Under the pieces are notes generated by a model. That model ran no database searches. It was not told where the DNA came from and was given only the letters and a program-made list of their open reading frames with translations. This document shows positions 27,814 to 36,411 of a stretch of DNA of 64,000 nt, one piece after another. Source of the stretch: Halomonas eurihalina. Its GTDB lineage: Bacteria; Pseudomonadota; Gammaproteobacteria; Pseudomonadales; Halomonadaceae. How positions within the stretch are numbered: the first letter of the stretch is position 1; each line of letters opens with the position of its first letter. The position numbers and the translations under genes are program-made. The stretch is from contig NZ_VTPU01000005.1 of assembly GCF_008274785.1 (NCBI RefSeq), positions 124,001 through 188,000 on the forward strand, read 5' to 3'.

Positions 27814-28728
27814 ATGACAGCACGTCACCTGCCCTCGACCATCACCATGCAGTGCTTCGAGGCGGCCGCGAGGCACATGAGCTTCACCCGTGCCGCCGAC
27901 GAGCTGAGCATCACCCAGAGCGCGGTCAGCAAGCAGGTGGCACAACTCGAAGCGTATCTGCAACACAAGCTGTTCCGACGCGTGCGCCGCACCCTGGTAC
28001 TGACACCGGAGGGCTCGCTGTATCTCACCGAGGTGCGCAAGATTCTGGCCCAGATCGAGATGTCAGCGAATACCATCATGACCTACAGCGGCCAGGGCGA
28101 GGTGCTGCGAGTCGCCAGCCTACCGACCTTCGGGGCCCGCTGGCTGGCCCGCCAGTTGCCCGACTTCCTGGACGCCAATCCGCATATCGACCTGAGCGTT
28201 CGCGACCATGTCGAGGCCTTCGACCTGGATCAGGAGGATATCGACGTGGCCATCTTCCACGGTCATGGCAGCTGGCCAAACCTGGAGTGCCACAAGTTGT
28301 TCGACGAGGAGGTGGTCGCGGTCGGCGCACCCGACTACCTGGCCCGTCAGCAACCGACGAGCGCCGCCGACCTGGCCGAGTGCCGCCTGCTGCATCTCTC
28401 TACCCGCCCCGATGCCTGGCACCGCTGGTTCGCCGATCAGGGCATCACCACCGACCGCAGTTATCACGGCACGCGCTTCGAGACCTTCCAGATGCTGATC
28501 CGCACGGCGATGAGCGGCGGCGGACTTGCCCTGGTGCCGCGCTTCTTCGTCGACGCCGAACTGACCGAGGGCCGGCTGTCCCTCGCCTGGTCCCACGTCC
28601 TCAAGGGGCCCGACACTTACTACCTGGTGCACCCGGAGCACCTCGGCGAACTCTCCCGGGTGCGCCGCTTCGTCGCCCATGTGCTGGCGTGTGCCGAGGC
28701 GGATACGCCGGCCGGCACATCACGTTAG
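27814..28728 (+). CDS. LysR-family transcriptional regulator (GcvA-like), first of a tail-to-tail pair
   Basis: A 304-aa LTTR with N-terminal helix-turn-helix (residues ~8-65, HMSFTRAADELSITQSAVSKQ) and a periplasmic-binding-like effector domain. The start at 27814 (MTARHLPST) has GGAG upstream; a further ATG at 27784 lacks one. It is divergent from the aminotransferase gene across about 200 bases, so control of the aminotransferase-hglS unit is the obvious inference. It closely resembles the next gene. Confidence 0.88.
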   Translation: MTARHLPSTITMQCFEAAARHMSFTRAADELSITQSAVSKQVAQLEAYLQHKLFRRVRRTLVLTPEGSLYLTEVRKILAQIEMSANTIMTYSGQGEVLRVASLPTFGARWLARQLPDFLDANPHIDLSVRDHVEAFDLDQEDIDVAIFHGHGSWPNLECHKLFDEEVVAVGAPDYLARQQPTSAADLAECRLLHLSTRPDAWHRWFADQGITTDRSYHGTRFETFQMLIRTAMSGGGLALVPRFFVDAELTEGRLSLAWSHVLKGPDTYYLVHPEHLGELSRVRRFVAHVLACAEADTPAGTSR

Positions 28729-28739
28729 GGAAACACTGC

Positions 28740-29645
28740 TTAGAGAGCCCCTCCGGGGCCATCCCGATGCTCGAGTATCCAGTCGATGAAGCCACGCACC
28801 TTGGCAACCTCTCCCTTGTGTTCGGGGTAGGCCAGGTAATAGGCATCCCGGCTGGCCAGGCCGAACGACCAGGGAATCGTCAGCAGGCCGGCCTGTAGCT
28901 CCTCCTCGGCCAGGAAACGCGGCACCAGGGCCACGCCGCAACCGGCCCGGGCCGCACGCAGGGCCATGTAGAAGGTATCGAAACGCGGCCCGTGGTAGCT
29001 GTGCTCGGTATAGCAGTCCTGAGCCTCGAACCAGTCGTGCCAGGCCTCGGGCCGTGTCGCGCTCTGCAGGAGCACCAGCCGTGTCAGCGCCAGCGGCTCC
29101 TGGATACCGCCGTTAGGCAATGCGGACGGCGCACAGACCGCCACCATCTCCTCATCGAGCAACCGGATACATTCGGCCCGCGGCCAGGCGCCGTGGCCGA
29201 AGAAGAAGGCGACATCGACACGTTCCTCCTCCAGGTCGAAGGGTTCCGAACGATTGGCGATGTTCAGGTAGACCCGTGGATGCCGGAAGCGAAACCCATT
29301 GAGCCGCGGAATCAGCCAGCGCGCCCCGAAGGTCGGCAGGGTGGTGACATTGAGCACTTCGCTCTGGCCGCCGTAGGACTGCATGTAGCGCGTGGACATC
29401 TCCACCTGCGCCAGGATCTTGCGCACCTCGGTGAGATACAGCGAGCCCTCGGGGGTGACCTGGAGACGCTTGCGCACGCGGCGGAACAGCGGGTGCTCGA
29501 GCACCGACTCGAGCTGGGCCACCTGCTTGCTGACGGCGCTCTGGGTCAGGTTCAGCTCGTCGGCGGCACGAGTGAAGCTCATGTGCCGCACCGAGGCCTC
29601 GAAGCACTGCATGGCGGTCAGGGTGGGCAGGTGGCGACGGCTCAT
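28740..29645 (-). CDS. LysR-family transcriptional regulator, second of a tail-to-tail pair
   Basis: A 301-aa LTTR nearly matching its neighbour through the DNA-binding region (MSFTRAADELNLTQSAVSKQ) and in the effector domain (FGARWL, FFGHGAWP, YHGPRFDTF), so the two are paralogues. The start MSRRHLPTLTAMQ follows GAGGAGA. It ends 11 bases from the other LysR gene and is divergent from the amaB-like aldehyde dehydrogenase gene, which it likely controls. A lysine-pathway intermediate is the probable effector (inference). Confidence 0.88.
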   Translation of the reverse strand: MSRRHLPTLTAMQCFEASVRHMSFTRAADELNLTQSAVSKQVAQLESVLEHPLFRRVRKRLQVTPEGSLYLTEVRKILAQVEMSTRYMQSYGGQSEVLNVTTLPTFGARWLIPRLNGFRFRHPRVYLNIANRSEPFDLEEERVDVAFFFGHGAWPRAECIRLLDEEMVAVCAPSALPNGGIQEPLALTRLVLLQSATRPEAWHDWFEAQDCYTEHSYHGPRFDTFYMALRAARAGCGVALVPRFLAEEELQAGLLTIPWSFGLASRDAYYLAYPEHKGEVAKVRGFIDWILEHRDGPGGAL

Positions 29646-29833
29646 GCGTCTCTCCTCTTCATGTACCACTCCTTGTCATGGGCGGCTCCGCGTCGTGGCC
29701 CTTCTTTTCAGCTCGAGGGCTATAACCAGAAAAAAAGGAATAACCTCCATATAAAACGTCGTTTGAAGGGCGTCAACCACCGCGCCAATACTGGTTTCGT
29801 TTCCCGCCCCCGAAATGAACAGTAGGAGGAAGA
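29646..29833. promoter_or_regulatory. Divergent promoter region of the second LysR gene and amaB
   Basis: This A/T-rich 188-base gap contains AAACG-T-CGTTT (29754-29764), a small palindrome, and two ATAACC motifs at 29721-29746. LysR proteins usually bind interrupted dyads in such divergent gaps. The exact operator and promoter cannot be fixed by eye. Confidence 0.35.
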
Positions 29834-31327
29834 ATGATCGAATCCCTCATGCAGCGCCTCGGCGTCTCCGAGAACGCTTACCGCCAGGGCGACTTCACGG
29901 TCACCTCACCCACCGATGGAAGCGAGCTCGGTCGAATCCATCTCGAGGGCGCCGATGCCGTCGAGGCCCGCGTGGTACGTGCCCAGCACGCCTTCGAGCA
30001 ATGGCGCCGGGTGCCCGCCCCTCGCCGCGGCGAGCTGGTTCGGCTGTTCGGCGAGCAACTGCGCCGCCACAAGGAAGATCTCGGTGCCCTGGTCACCCTG
30101 GAGTGCGGCAAGATCTACCAGGAAGGCCTCGGCGAAGTGCAGGAGATGATCGACATCTGCGACCTGGCCGTCGGTCAATCGCGCCAGCTCTACGGCCTGA
30201 CCATCGCCTCCGAGCGCCCCGGTCACCACATGCGCGAAAGCTGGCATCCGCTGGGGCCGATCGGCCTGATCACCGCCTTCAATTTCCCGGTGGCGCCCTG
30301 GGCCTGGAATGCCGCTCTGGCTCTGGTTTGCGGCAACAGCCTGCTGTGGAAGCCCTCCGAGAAGACCCCGCTCACCGCCCTGGCCTGTCAGTCGCTGCTG
30401 GAACGTGCCATGGCCGAATTCGGCGACGAAGCGCCCGAAGGCCTCAGCCAGGTGATGACGGGAGACCGCGAGGCCGGCGAACGCCTGGCCGACGACCCGC
30501 GCGTGCCGCTGATCAGCGCCACCGGCAGCACCCGCATGGGTCGCGAGGTCGCACCTCGGGTCGCCGCTCGTTTCGGCCGCAGCATCCTCGAACTGGGCGG
30601 TAACAACGGCATGATCCTGGCGCCCAGCGCCGACCTGGACATGGCAGTACGCGCCATCCTGTTCTCCGCCGTGGGCACTGCCGGACAGCGCTGCACCACC
30701 TTGCGTCGTCTGATCGTCCATGAATCGATCCGCGACGAGGTCGTCGAGCGCGTGAAGAAAGCCTATGCCGGCGTGACCATCGGCGATCCCATGGAAGGCA
30801 ATCTGGTTGGCCCCCTGATTGATGCCCAGGCCTTCGACCAGATGCAGTCCGTACTCGACCAGGCCCGCCAGAAAGGTGCCGGCGTCTTTGGCGGTGAACG
30901 CCAGCTCGCCGATAAGTATCCCGATGCCTACTACGTGACCCCGGCCATTGTCGAGGTCGAGCGACAGGACGACCTGGTCAAGAACGAAACCTTCGCCCCA
31001 ATCCTCTATGTCATGAGCTACCGCGACTTCGACGAGGCCATGGCCCTGCACAACGACGTTCCCCAGGGACTTTCGTCGTGCATTTTCACTAGCGACGTGC
31101 GCGAAGCCGAGGCCTTCGTCTCGGATGTCGGCAGCGACTGCGGCATCGCCAACGTCAACATCGGCCCGAGCGGCGCGGAGATCGGTGGCGCCTTCGGTGG
31201 AGAGAAAGAGACCGGCGGTGGCCGCGAGTCCGGCTCCGATGTCTGGAAGAGCTACATGCGCCGCCAGACCAATACCATCAACTACTCCCGCGAGCTGCCA
31301 TTGGCCCAGGGAATCAAGTTCGACTGA
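29834..31327 (+). CDS. amaB: Aldehyde dehydrogenase, ALDH7/antiquitin type (L-2-aminoadipate semialdehyde dehydrogenase, AmaB-like)
   Basis: ALDH7 enzymes oxidise 2-aminoadipate 6-semialdehyde (in equilibrium with piperideine-6-carboxylate) to 2-aminoadipate with NAD+. The 497-aa protein has the catalytic pair E253 (ILELGGNNG) and C287 (GTAGQRCTTLRR), the SATGSTRMG cofactor segment and the ALDH7-typical C-terminus SGAEIGGAFGGEKETGGGRESGSDVWK. An AGGAGG site precedes the ATG. It heads the run amaB - NSS transporter - small subunit - amaA-like oxidase. Confidence 0.92.
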   Translation: MIESLMQRLGVSENAYRQGDFTVTSPTDGSELGRIHLEGADAVEARVVRAQHAFEQWRRVPAPRRGELVRLFGEQLRRHKEDLGALVTLECGKIYQEGLGEVQEMIDICDLAVGQSRQLYGLTIASERPGHHMRESWHPLGPIGLITAFNFPVAPWAWNAALALVCGNSLLWKPSEKTPLTALACQSLLERAMAEFGDEAPEGLSQVMTGDREAGERLADDPRVPLISATGSTRMGREVAPRVAARFGRSILELGGNNGMILAPSADLDMAVRAILFSAVGTAGQRCTTLRRLIVHESIRDEVVERVKKAYAGVTIGDPMEGNLVGPLIDAQAFDQMQSVLDQARQKGAGVFGGERQLADKYPDAYYVTPAIVEVERQDDLVKNETFAPILYVMSYRDFDEAMALHNDVPQGLSSCIFTSDVREAEAFVSDVGSDCGIANVNIGPSGAEIGGAFGGEKETGGGRESGSDVWKSYMRRQTNTINYSRELPLAQGIKFD

Positions 31328-31431
31328 GCGCGAGCGACCCTGCAACGAATTAGCGAAGCGCTGTACGGACGTGCCCGATATCCCGGTTTCCGGCACGCCC
31401 GGCCATTCAGGACGTGTCATGGAGTCCAAAG

Positions 31432-32883
31432 ATGACAACAACAATTTCTCGTGAACAGTGGGGTAGCCGTTTCGGCTACCTGATGGCCGTCGTCGGCGCC
31501 ATGGTCGGGGCCGGCAATATCTGGCGCATGCCCTACGTGACGGGTGAGAACGGCGGAGGCGCCTTCCTGATTGCCTACTTTCTGCTGCTTTACCTGATCG
31601 CAGTGCCGGGCCTGATGGGCGAGACCAGCCTCGGGCGCTATACCCGGCAAGGACTGGTCGGAACCTTCCGCAAGCTCTACGGCAACAATCGCCTCGTCGG
31701 CCTGGGCCTGGTGATCCTGATCTTCAACATCGTACTGATGTCCTACTATTCGTCGATCGTCGGCTGGTCGATCTATTATGCCTTTCATGCTTTGATCGGC
31801 ACCTTCACCCAGACCGACTTCGGCACCGCCGCTTTGTGGCAGGCCTTCAGTGGCAACACCGCCTTGAACGTCGGCATGCACAGCGTCGCCATGCTACTGG
31901 TCACCGGCATCCTGCTGTTCGGCATCAAGGGCGGTATCGAACGTCTGGCCAAGTGGATGATGCCCATCCTGACCATTGCCTTGATCGCCATCGCCATCCG
32001 GGGCATAACGCTACCGGGTGCCATGGCCGGTCTGGAGTTCAGCTTCTCGCCCAACTGGGCCTATCTGGCACGGGGAGAAACCTGGCTGGCGGCACTGGGC
32101 CAGGCCCTGTTCTCCACCGGCCTAGGCTGGGGCATCGCCCTGACCTACGGCAGCTACCTTGGCCGCAACGACGACATCCCCCTGGGCGGTGGCATCTTCA
32201 CGGCAATTGGCAACACCAGCTTCGGTCTGCTTGCCATCTTTGCCGTCTTTCCCATCGTCTTCGCCTTCGGTATCTCGCCCAGCTCCGGCGCCGAACTGGC
32301 CTTCGTGGCCCTGGCCAATGCCTTCGGCAGCATGACGGGCGGCTACCTCTGGGCCCTGCTGTTCTTCATGGGGTTCTTCTTCGCCAACCTGACCACCGCC
32401 ATCGCCATCACCGAGGTCGGCGTCACCACCTACCGGGAGGAGCGCAACACGAGTCGTACCAAGGCCGTACTGACCATCTGCGGCATCATCTGGCTACTGG
32501 GCATCCCGAGTGCCATGAATGCCGACATTCTCGGCTATCTGGATTTCGTGGTCGGCAACTGGGGCCTGCCGCTGTCGACCTTCATCATCATGATCGCCAT
32601 CGGCTGGAAGTTCGATGCCCACCGGCTGCGCGTGCTGAGCCTCAACCGGGGGGCCGACCTTTACGTGCCGCGCGTCTGGGAGCTGGTCATACGCTACCAG
32701 ATCCCCACCATCATGCTCGGCATCATGATCTACTTCCTCTACACCAACCTCGGGCAGACGCCCTGGAAGACGGTCAGCGGCCTGGTCATCCTGACCCTGA
32801 TGATCCCGCTGTGCATGTGGATCATGAACCGTCGCCCTGAAACGCCCCATGTCGCCACGTCCACAGGAGGTCAGTCATCATGA
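31432..32883 (+). CDS. Sodium-dependent NSS/SNF-family amino acid transporter
   Basis: This 483-aa protein has about twelve helices and the NSS N-terminal motif WGSRFGYLMAVVGAMVGAGNIWRMPYVTGENGGG, with the unwound TM1 sodium site. NSS carriers import amino acids with Na+. The start at 31432 (MTTTISREQ) follows GGAG; an upstream GTG is ignored. It overlaps the next small gene by four bases. Given the amaB and amaA-like neighbours, lysine, pipecolate or a related compound is the likely cargo (inference). Confidence 0.9.
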   Translation: MTTTISREQWGSRFGYLMAVVGAMVGAGNIWRMPYVTGENGGGAFLIAYFLLLYLIAVPGLMGETSLGRYTRQGLVGTFRKLYGNNRLVGLGLVILIFNIVLMSYYSSIVGWSIYYAFHALIGTFTQTDFGTAALWQAFSGNTALNVGMHSVAMLLVTGILLFGIKGGIERLAKWMMPILTIALIAIAIRGITLPGAMAGLEFSFSPNWAYLARGETWLAALGQALFSTGLGWGIALTYGSYLGRNDDIPLGGGIFTAIGNTSFGLLAIFAVFPIVFAFGISPSSGAELAFVALANAFGSMTGGYLWALLFFMGFFFANLTTAIAITEVGVTTYREERNTSRTKAVLTICGIIWLLGIPSAMNADILGYLDFVVGNWGLPLSTFIIMIAIGWKFDAHRLRVLSLNRGADLYVPRVWELVIRYQIPTIMLGIMIYFLYTNLGQTPWKTVSGLVILTLMIPLCMWIMNRRPETPHVATSTGGQSS

Positions 32884-33188
32884 GCCCATCCGCCATCGTC
32901 GTCATGATCACATCCATCATCGCCTTGTGGGGCGTGGCCGGCGGCGCCCTGATCGTCTCGATGCGTCGCGAGGAACGCAAGCTGGCCTTGCTCCACTCAC
33001 AGGGCGATTTCGAACCCTACTCGCCACGCGCCTTCCGGGATCTCGAGCGCTGGCTGCTGCAACACCCCGATAGCGAACATGCCCCCGAGATCCGAGAGTG
33101 GCAACAAGCACAGCGCCAGTCCTTGCAGCACAACCCTCAATGCTTCTACGACTGGTCGAGCGCCACCGACATCAGGGAGGCACCATGA
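32880..33188 (+). CDS. MetS-like small subunit of the NSS transporter, with C-terminal extension
   Basis: The first ~33 residues (MSPSAIVVMITSIIALWGV and onward) are one transmembrane helix matching the methionine/alanine importer small-subunit family (MetS), normally only 30-60 aa. Here it is extended to 102 aa by a hydrophilic, helical tail with WLLQHPDSEHAPEIREWQQ. It overlaps both the transporter gene and the following oxidase gene by ATGA junctions, consistent with stoichiometric coupling. It likely stabilises or activates the NSS partner; the tail has no known role. Confidence 0.75.
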   Translation: MSPSAIVVMITSIIALWGVAGGALIVSMRREERKLALLHSQGDFEPYSPRAFRDLERWLLQHPDSEHAPEIREWQQAQRQSLQHNPQCFYDWSSATDIREAP

Positions 33189-34465
33189 AATCGGCCTGTA
33201 TCTGGATATCCACATCTCCCGAACGACAACGGGAATACCAACGCCTGGAAGGTAAGGAGAAGGCCGATGTCGCCATCATCGGGGGCGGTATCACCGGGCT
33301 GAGTGCCGCCCTGCACCTCGCTGAATCCGGTGTCTCGGTGACCCTGCTGGAGGCAGGCGACATCCCTAGTGGCGGTTCCGGACGCAGTGTCGGTCTTGTC
33401 AACGCGGGGATGTGGATACCGCCAGACGACATTCTCGAGGCCCTGGGCCCGGAAAACGGCGAGCGCGCCAACGAGGTGCTCGGCCACGCCCCCGCCGAGG
33501 TCTTCACTCTCATCGACCGGCACGGCATCGACTGCCAGGATACCCGGACCGGCACCCTGCACCTCGCTCACAACGGTAAGGGTGCCGAGGAACTGGCGCG
33601 GCGCTTCGAACAATTCTCAAGGTGCGGCGCGCCGGTCGAACTTCTTGAGGGCGAGGCGTGTCAGCGACGTATCGGCACCCACCGCATCCAGCGAGCCTTG
33701 CTCGACCGGCGGGCCGGCACCCTCAACCCGACAGCCTATACCCGAGGGCTCGCCCGGGCGGCCCATGGCGCAGGCGCCAATCTCCACACTCACAGTGCCG
33801 CCCAAGGCATCCAGCGCGAAGGTGATCATTGGCGGGTCGATACACCGGGCGGCAGCGTCGAGGCACCACACCTGGTGATCGCCACCAATGCCTACACCGA
33901 AGGACACTGGAACCAGGTGCGCAATGTCTTCTTCCGCGGGCATTTCTACCAGGTAGCCTCTCCGCCGCTGTCCGACGAGATTGCCGGCGACATTCTGCCC
34001 GAAAGCCAGGGGGCCTGGGATACTCGGACGGTACTCAGCAGCCTGAGGCGCGATGCCGAGGGTCGTTTGATTCTCGGCAGCCTGGGCTGCGGCGACACCA
34101 AACCGGCCTCTTTCCTGCGCTGCTGGGCCGATCGGATCCAGCGCCATTACTTCCCGCAACTGGGACGAGTGGACTGGGAATGCACCTGGACGGGCCAGGT
34201 CGGGTTCACGCCGGACCACACCTTGCGCCTGTTCGAACCGGCGCCGGGTATTCTGGCCGCGGCGGGCTACAACGGTCGCGGCATCACCACCGGCACGATT
34301 GTCGGCAAGGGCTTTGCCCATTACCTCACCAGCGGCGACGACAGCCTGCTGCCCTTGCCGGTCTGCCGCGCCCGGCCACTACGCGCCAGGCCGCTCTGGA
34401 GCTCCGCCTACGAGGGCGGCTTTACCCTCTACCACGCCGGCCAGTGCCTGCGGATCGTCGCCTGA
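33185..34465 (+). CDS. amaA: FAD-dependent amine oxidoreductase (DAO family), probable L-pipecolate oxidase
   Basis: The 426-aa flavoprotein has an N-terminal dinucleotide fold (DVAIIGGGITGLSAALHLAE, residues ~28-47), the E of the ribose loop (LLEAGD), and a C-terminal FAD segment PGILAAAGYNGRGITTGT. It belongs to the DAO/GlcD-like family containing pipecolate oxidase AmaA and GABA-type oxidase PuuB. Position in the same unit as amaB favours L-pipecolate to piperideine-6-carboxylate. Start: ATG at 33185 behind GGGAGG, overlapping the upstream stop. PuuB-like activity is the alternative. Confidence 0.75.
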   Translation: MKSACIWISTSPERQREYQRLEGKEKADVAIIGGGITGLSAALHLAESGVSVTLLEAGDIPSGGSGRSVGLVNAGMWIPPDDILEALGPENGERANEVLGHAPAEVFTLIDRHGIDCQDTRTGTLHLAHNGKGAEELARRFEQFSRCGAPVELLEGEACQRRIGTHRIQRALLDRRAGTLNPTAYTRGLARAAHGAGANLHTHSAAQGIQREGDHWRVDTPGGSVEAPHLVIATNAYTEGHWNQVRNVFFRGHFYQVASPPLSDEIAGDILPESQGAWDTRTVLSSLRRDAEGRLILGSLGCGDTKPASFLRCWADRIQRHYFPQLGRVDWECTWTGQVGFTPDHTLRLFEPAPGILAAAGYNGRGITTGTIVGKGFAHYLTSGDDSLLPLPVCRARPLRARPLWSSAYEGGFTLYHAGQCLRIVA

Positions 34466-34477
34466 GGCGCAAACCAC

Positions 34478-34511
34478 GCCGTGCCACCAGTGACCGATGG
34501 CACGGCGTTTT
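34478..34511. terminator. Strong terminator between the amaA-like and aapP-like genes
   Basis: A perfect 9-bp stem GCCGTGCCA/TGGCACGGC with an 11-base loop is followed on the plus strand by GTTTTC. It separates two convergent transcripts and probably stops both. Confidence 0.75.
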
Positions 34512-35284
34512 CAATGCCCGAGGATCTGGCTCAGGAACAGCTGCGTGCGCTCGGATTCCGGGTTGTTGAAGAAGGTCTCCGGCGGTGCCTGCTCGATGAT
34601 CTGGCCCTGATCCATGAAGATCACCCGATCCGCCACCGTCTTGGCGAAGCCCATCTCGTGGGTGACGCAGAGCATGGTCATGCCGTCGTGGGCCAGCTCG
34701 ACCATGACGTCGAGCACCTCCTTGATCATCTCCGGGTCGAGCGCCGAGGTCGGCTCGTCGAACAGCATCACTTCGGGGCGCATGCACAGCGCCCGGGCGA
34801 TGGCCACGCGCTGCTGCTGCCCGCCGGACAGCTGGCCCGGGTACTTATGGGCCTGATCGGCGATCTGCACCCGTTCGAGGAATTCCATGGCGGTCTTCTC
34901 GGCCTCGGCGCGGGGCTTCTTCTGCACCCAGGTCTGGGAAATGCAGCAGTTGTCGAGCACCGAGAGGTGCGGAAAGAGGTTGAAGTGCTGGAACACCATG
35001 CCGACGTTGCGGCGGATCTGCTCGATGCGCTTGACGTCCTGGGTCATGGTCACGCCATCGACCACGATCCGCCCCTGCTGGTGTTCCTCCAGGTGATTAA
35101 AGCAGCGGATCAGTGTCGACTTGCCCGACCCTGAAGGGCCGCAGACGACGATACGCTCGCCCCGCGCCACCGTCAGGTCGATGTCGCGCAGCACGTGAAA
35201 GTCGCCGTACCACTTGTTGAGCCCCTCGACCTGGATCATTGGAGAGTCCGGGGAGGGCGTGCTTGCTGAGTTGCTTGCCGTCAT
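34511..35284 (-). CDS. aapP: Polar amino acid ABC transporter ATP-binding protein (AapP/GlnQ type)
   Basis: The 257-aa ATPase shows Walker [10 protein letters not shown] (~residue 50), the Q-loop [10 protein letters not shown], signature [15 protein letters not shown], Walker [14 protein letters not shown] and the switch VTHEM, all matching the PAAT family. It ends an operon-like run with two permeases and a binding protein (order J-Q-M-P), the arrangement of the general L-amino acid transporter Aap of rhizobia. Basic or broad amino acids are the expected cargo. Confidence 0.9.
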   Translation of the reverse strand: MTASNSASTPSPDSPMIQVEGLNKWYGDFHVLRDIDLTVARGERIVVCGPSGSGKSTLIRCFNHLEEHQQGRIVVDGVTMTQDVKRIEQIRRNVGMVFQHFNLFPHLSVLDNCCISQTWVQKKPRAEAEKTAMEFLERVQIADQAHKYPGQLSGGQQQRVAIARALCMRPEVMLFDEPTSALDPEMIKEVLDVMVELAHDGMTMLCVTHEMGFAKTVADRVIFMDQGQIIEQAPPETFFNNPESERTQLFLSQILGH

Positions 35285-35315
35285 GAGCGTGTGTCCTTGT
35301 TTTTTGAGCGCTGAA

Positions 35316-36410
35316 TCAATGACCCGTATGGAGCCGCCGCTCGATATACTGGCTATACCGCGACATGCTGAAACAGAAGACCCAGAACATCAGCGCGGCG
35401 AACACATAGCCTTCGGTGGCGAAGCCCAGCCAGTTGCTGTCGGTGAGCCCGGCGCGGATGATCGCCAGCAGGTCGAACAAGCCGATGATCAGCACCAGCG
35501 AAGTATCCTTGAACAGCGCGATGAAGGTGTTGACGATTCCGGGAATCACCAGCTTCAGCGCCTGCGGCAGCACGATCAGCCCCATGCGACGCCAGTAGCC
35601 CATGCCGAGCGCCTTGGCGGCTTCCTCCTGGCCCGAGGGAATCGCCTGCAGGCCGCCGCGCACCACCTCGGCCATGTAGGCGCTCCAGAAGAACATGATG
35701 CCGATCAGCGCGCGCAGCAGCTTGTCGAACTCCACCTCGGTGGGCACGAACAGCGGCAGCATCACCGAGGCCATGAACAGCACCGTGATCAACGGCACGC
35801 CGCGCCAGAATTCGATGAACACCACGCACAGGCTACGCACCAGCGGCATCTGGGAACGCCGCCCCAGGGCCAGCACTACGCCGATCGGCAGCGAGCCGAC
35901 AATACCCACGGTGGCTACCGTCAGGGTCAGCATCAGCCCGCCCCATTCGCGGGTCGGCACCGCCTCGAGGCCGAAATGCCCACCCAGCAGCAGGACGAAG
36001 GCCAGGACCGGGAAACCGACCAGCGCGAAGAGACCGACCCAGCGCTTGGCCGGCAAGCGCGGAATCGCCAGCCAGGCGATCAGCAACGCCATCAAGGCCA
36101 GGACGATATCCACCCGCCAGCGCTCGGCATCCGGATAGAAGCCGTAGATGATGGTCTCGAAGCGGGCGCTGATGAACACCCAGCAGGCCCCCTCGCCGGT
36201 ACAGGCTTCACGGGTCGAGCCCAGCCAGTCGGCATCGATCAGCGCCCATTGTGCCAGCGGCCACAGCGCCATGGTCAGCAGCACGATGGCCACCAGGCTG
36301 AGCATGCTGTTGAGCGGGCCATTGAAGAGGTTGGCGCGCAGCCAGCCGACCGCGCCACGGCGCATGTCCGGCGGACGACGCGCCTCGATCATCTCGGTTC
36401 GTGTCGCCAT
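35316..36410 (-). CDS. aapM: General amino acid ABC transporter permease AapM-like
   Basis: A 364-aa permease with an unusually long N-terminal region (several helices and a periplasmic loop with two cysteines, CTGEGACW) before the His/Glu/Gln permease domain. The domain has the EAA loop [20 protein letters not shown] and ends IERRLHTGH. The length fits AapM (about 380 aa) rather than the short GlnP type. It starts one base after the aapQ stop, using an AAGGAG site inside the end of aapQ. Confidence 0.88.
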   Translation of the reverse strand: MATRTEMIEARRPPDMRRGAVGWLRANLFNGPLNSMLSLVAIVLLTMALWPLAQWALIDADWLGSTREACTGEGACWVFISARFETIIYGFYPDAERWRVDIVLALMALLIAWLAIPRLPAKRWVGLFALVGFPVLAFVLLLGGHFGLEAVPTREWGGLMLTLTVATVGIVGSLPIGVVLALGRRSQMPLVRSLCVVFIEFWRGVPLITVLFMASVMLPLFVPTEVEFDKLLRALIGIMFFWSAYMAEVVRGGLQAIPSGQEEAAKALGMGYWRRMGLIVLPQALKLVIPGIVNTFIALFKDTSLVLIIGLFDLLAIIRAGLTDSNWLGFATEGYVFAALMFWVFCFSMSRYSQYIERRLHTGH

Positions 36411-36411
36411 C

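Noticed and set aside
29906..31444. 512-codon minus-strand frame opposite amaB
   Set aside because: Antisense shadow of a well-conserved aldehyde dehydrogenase; no family motif.
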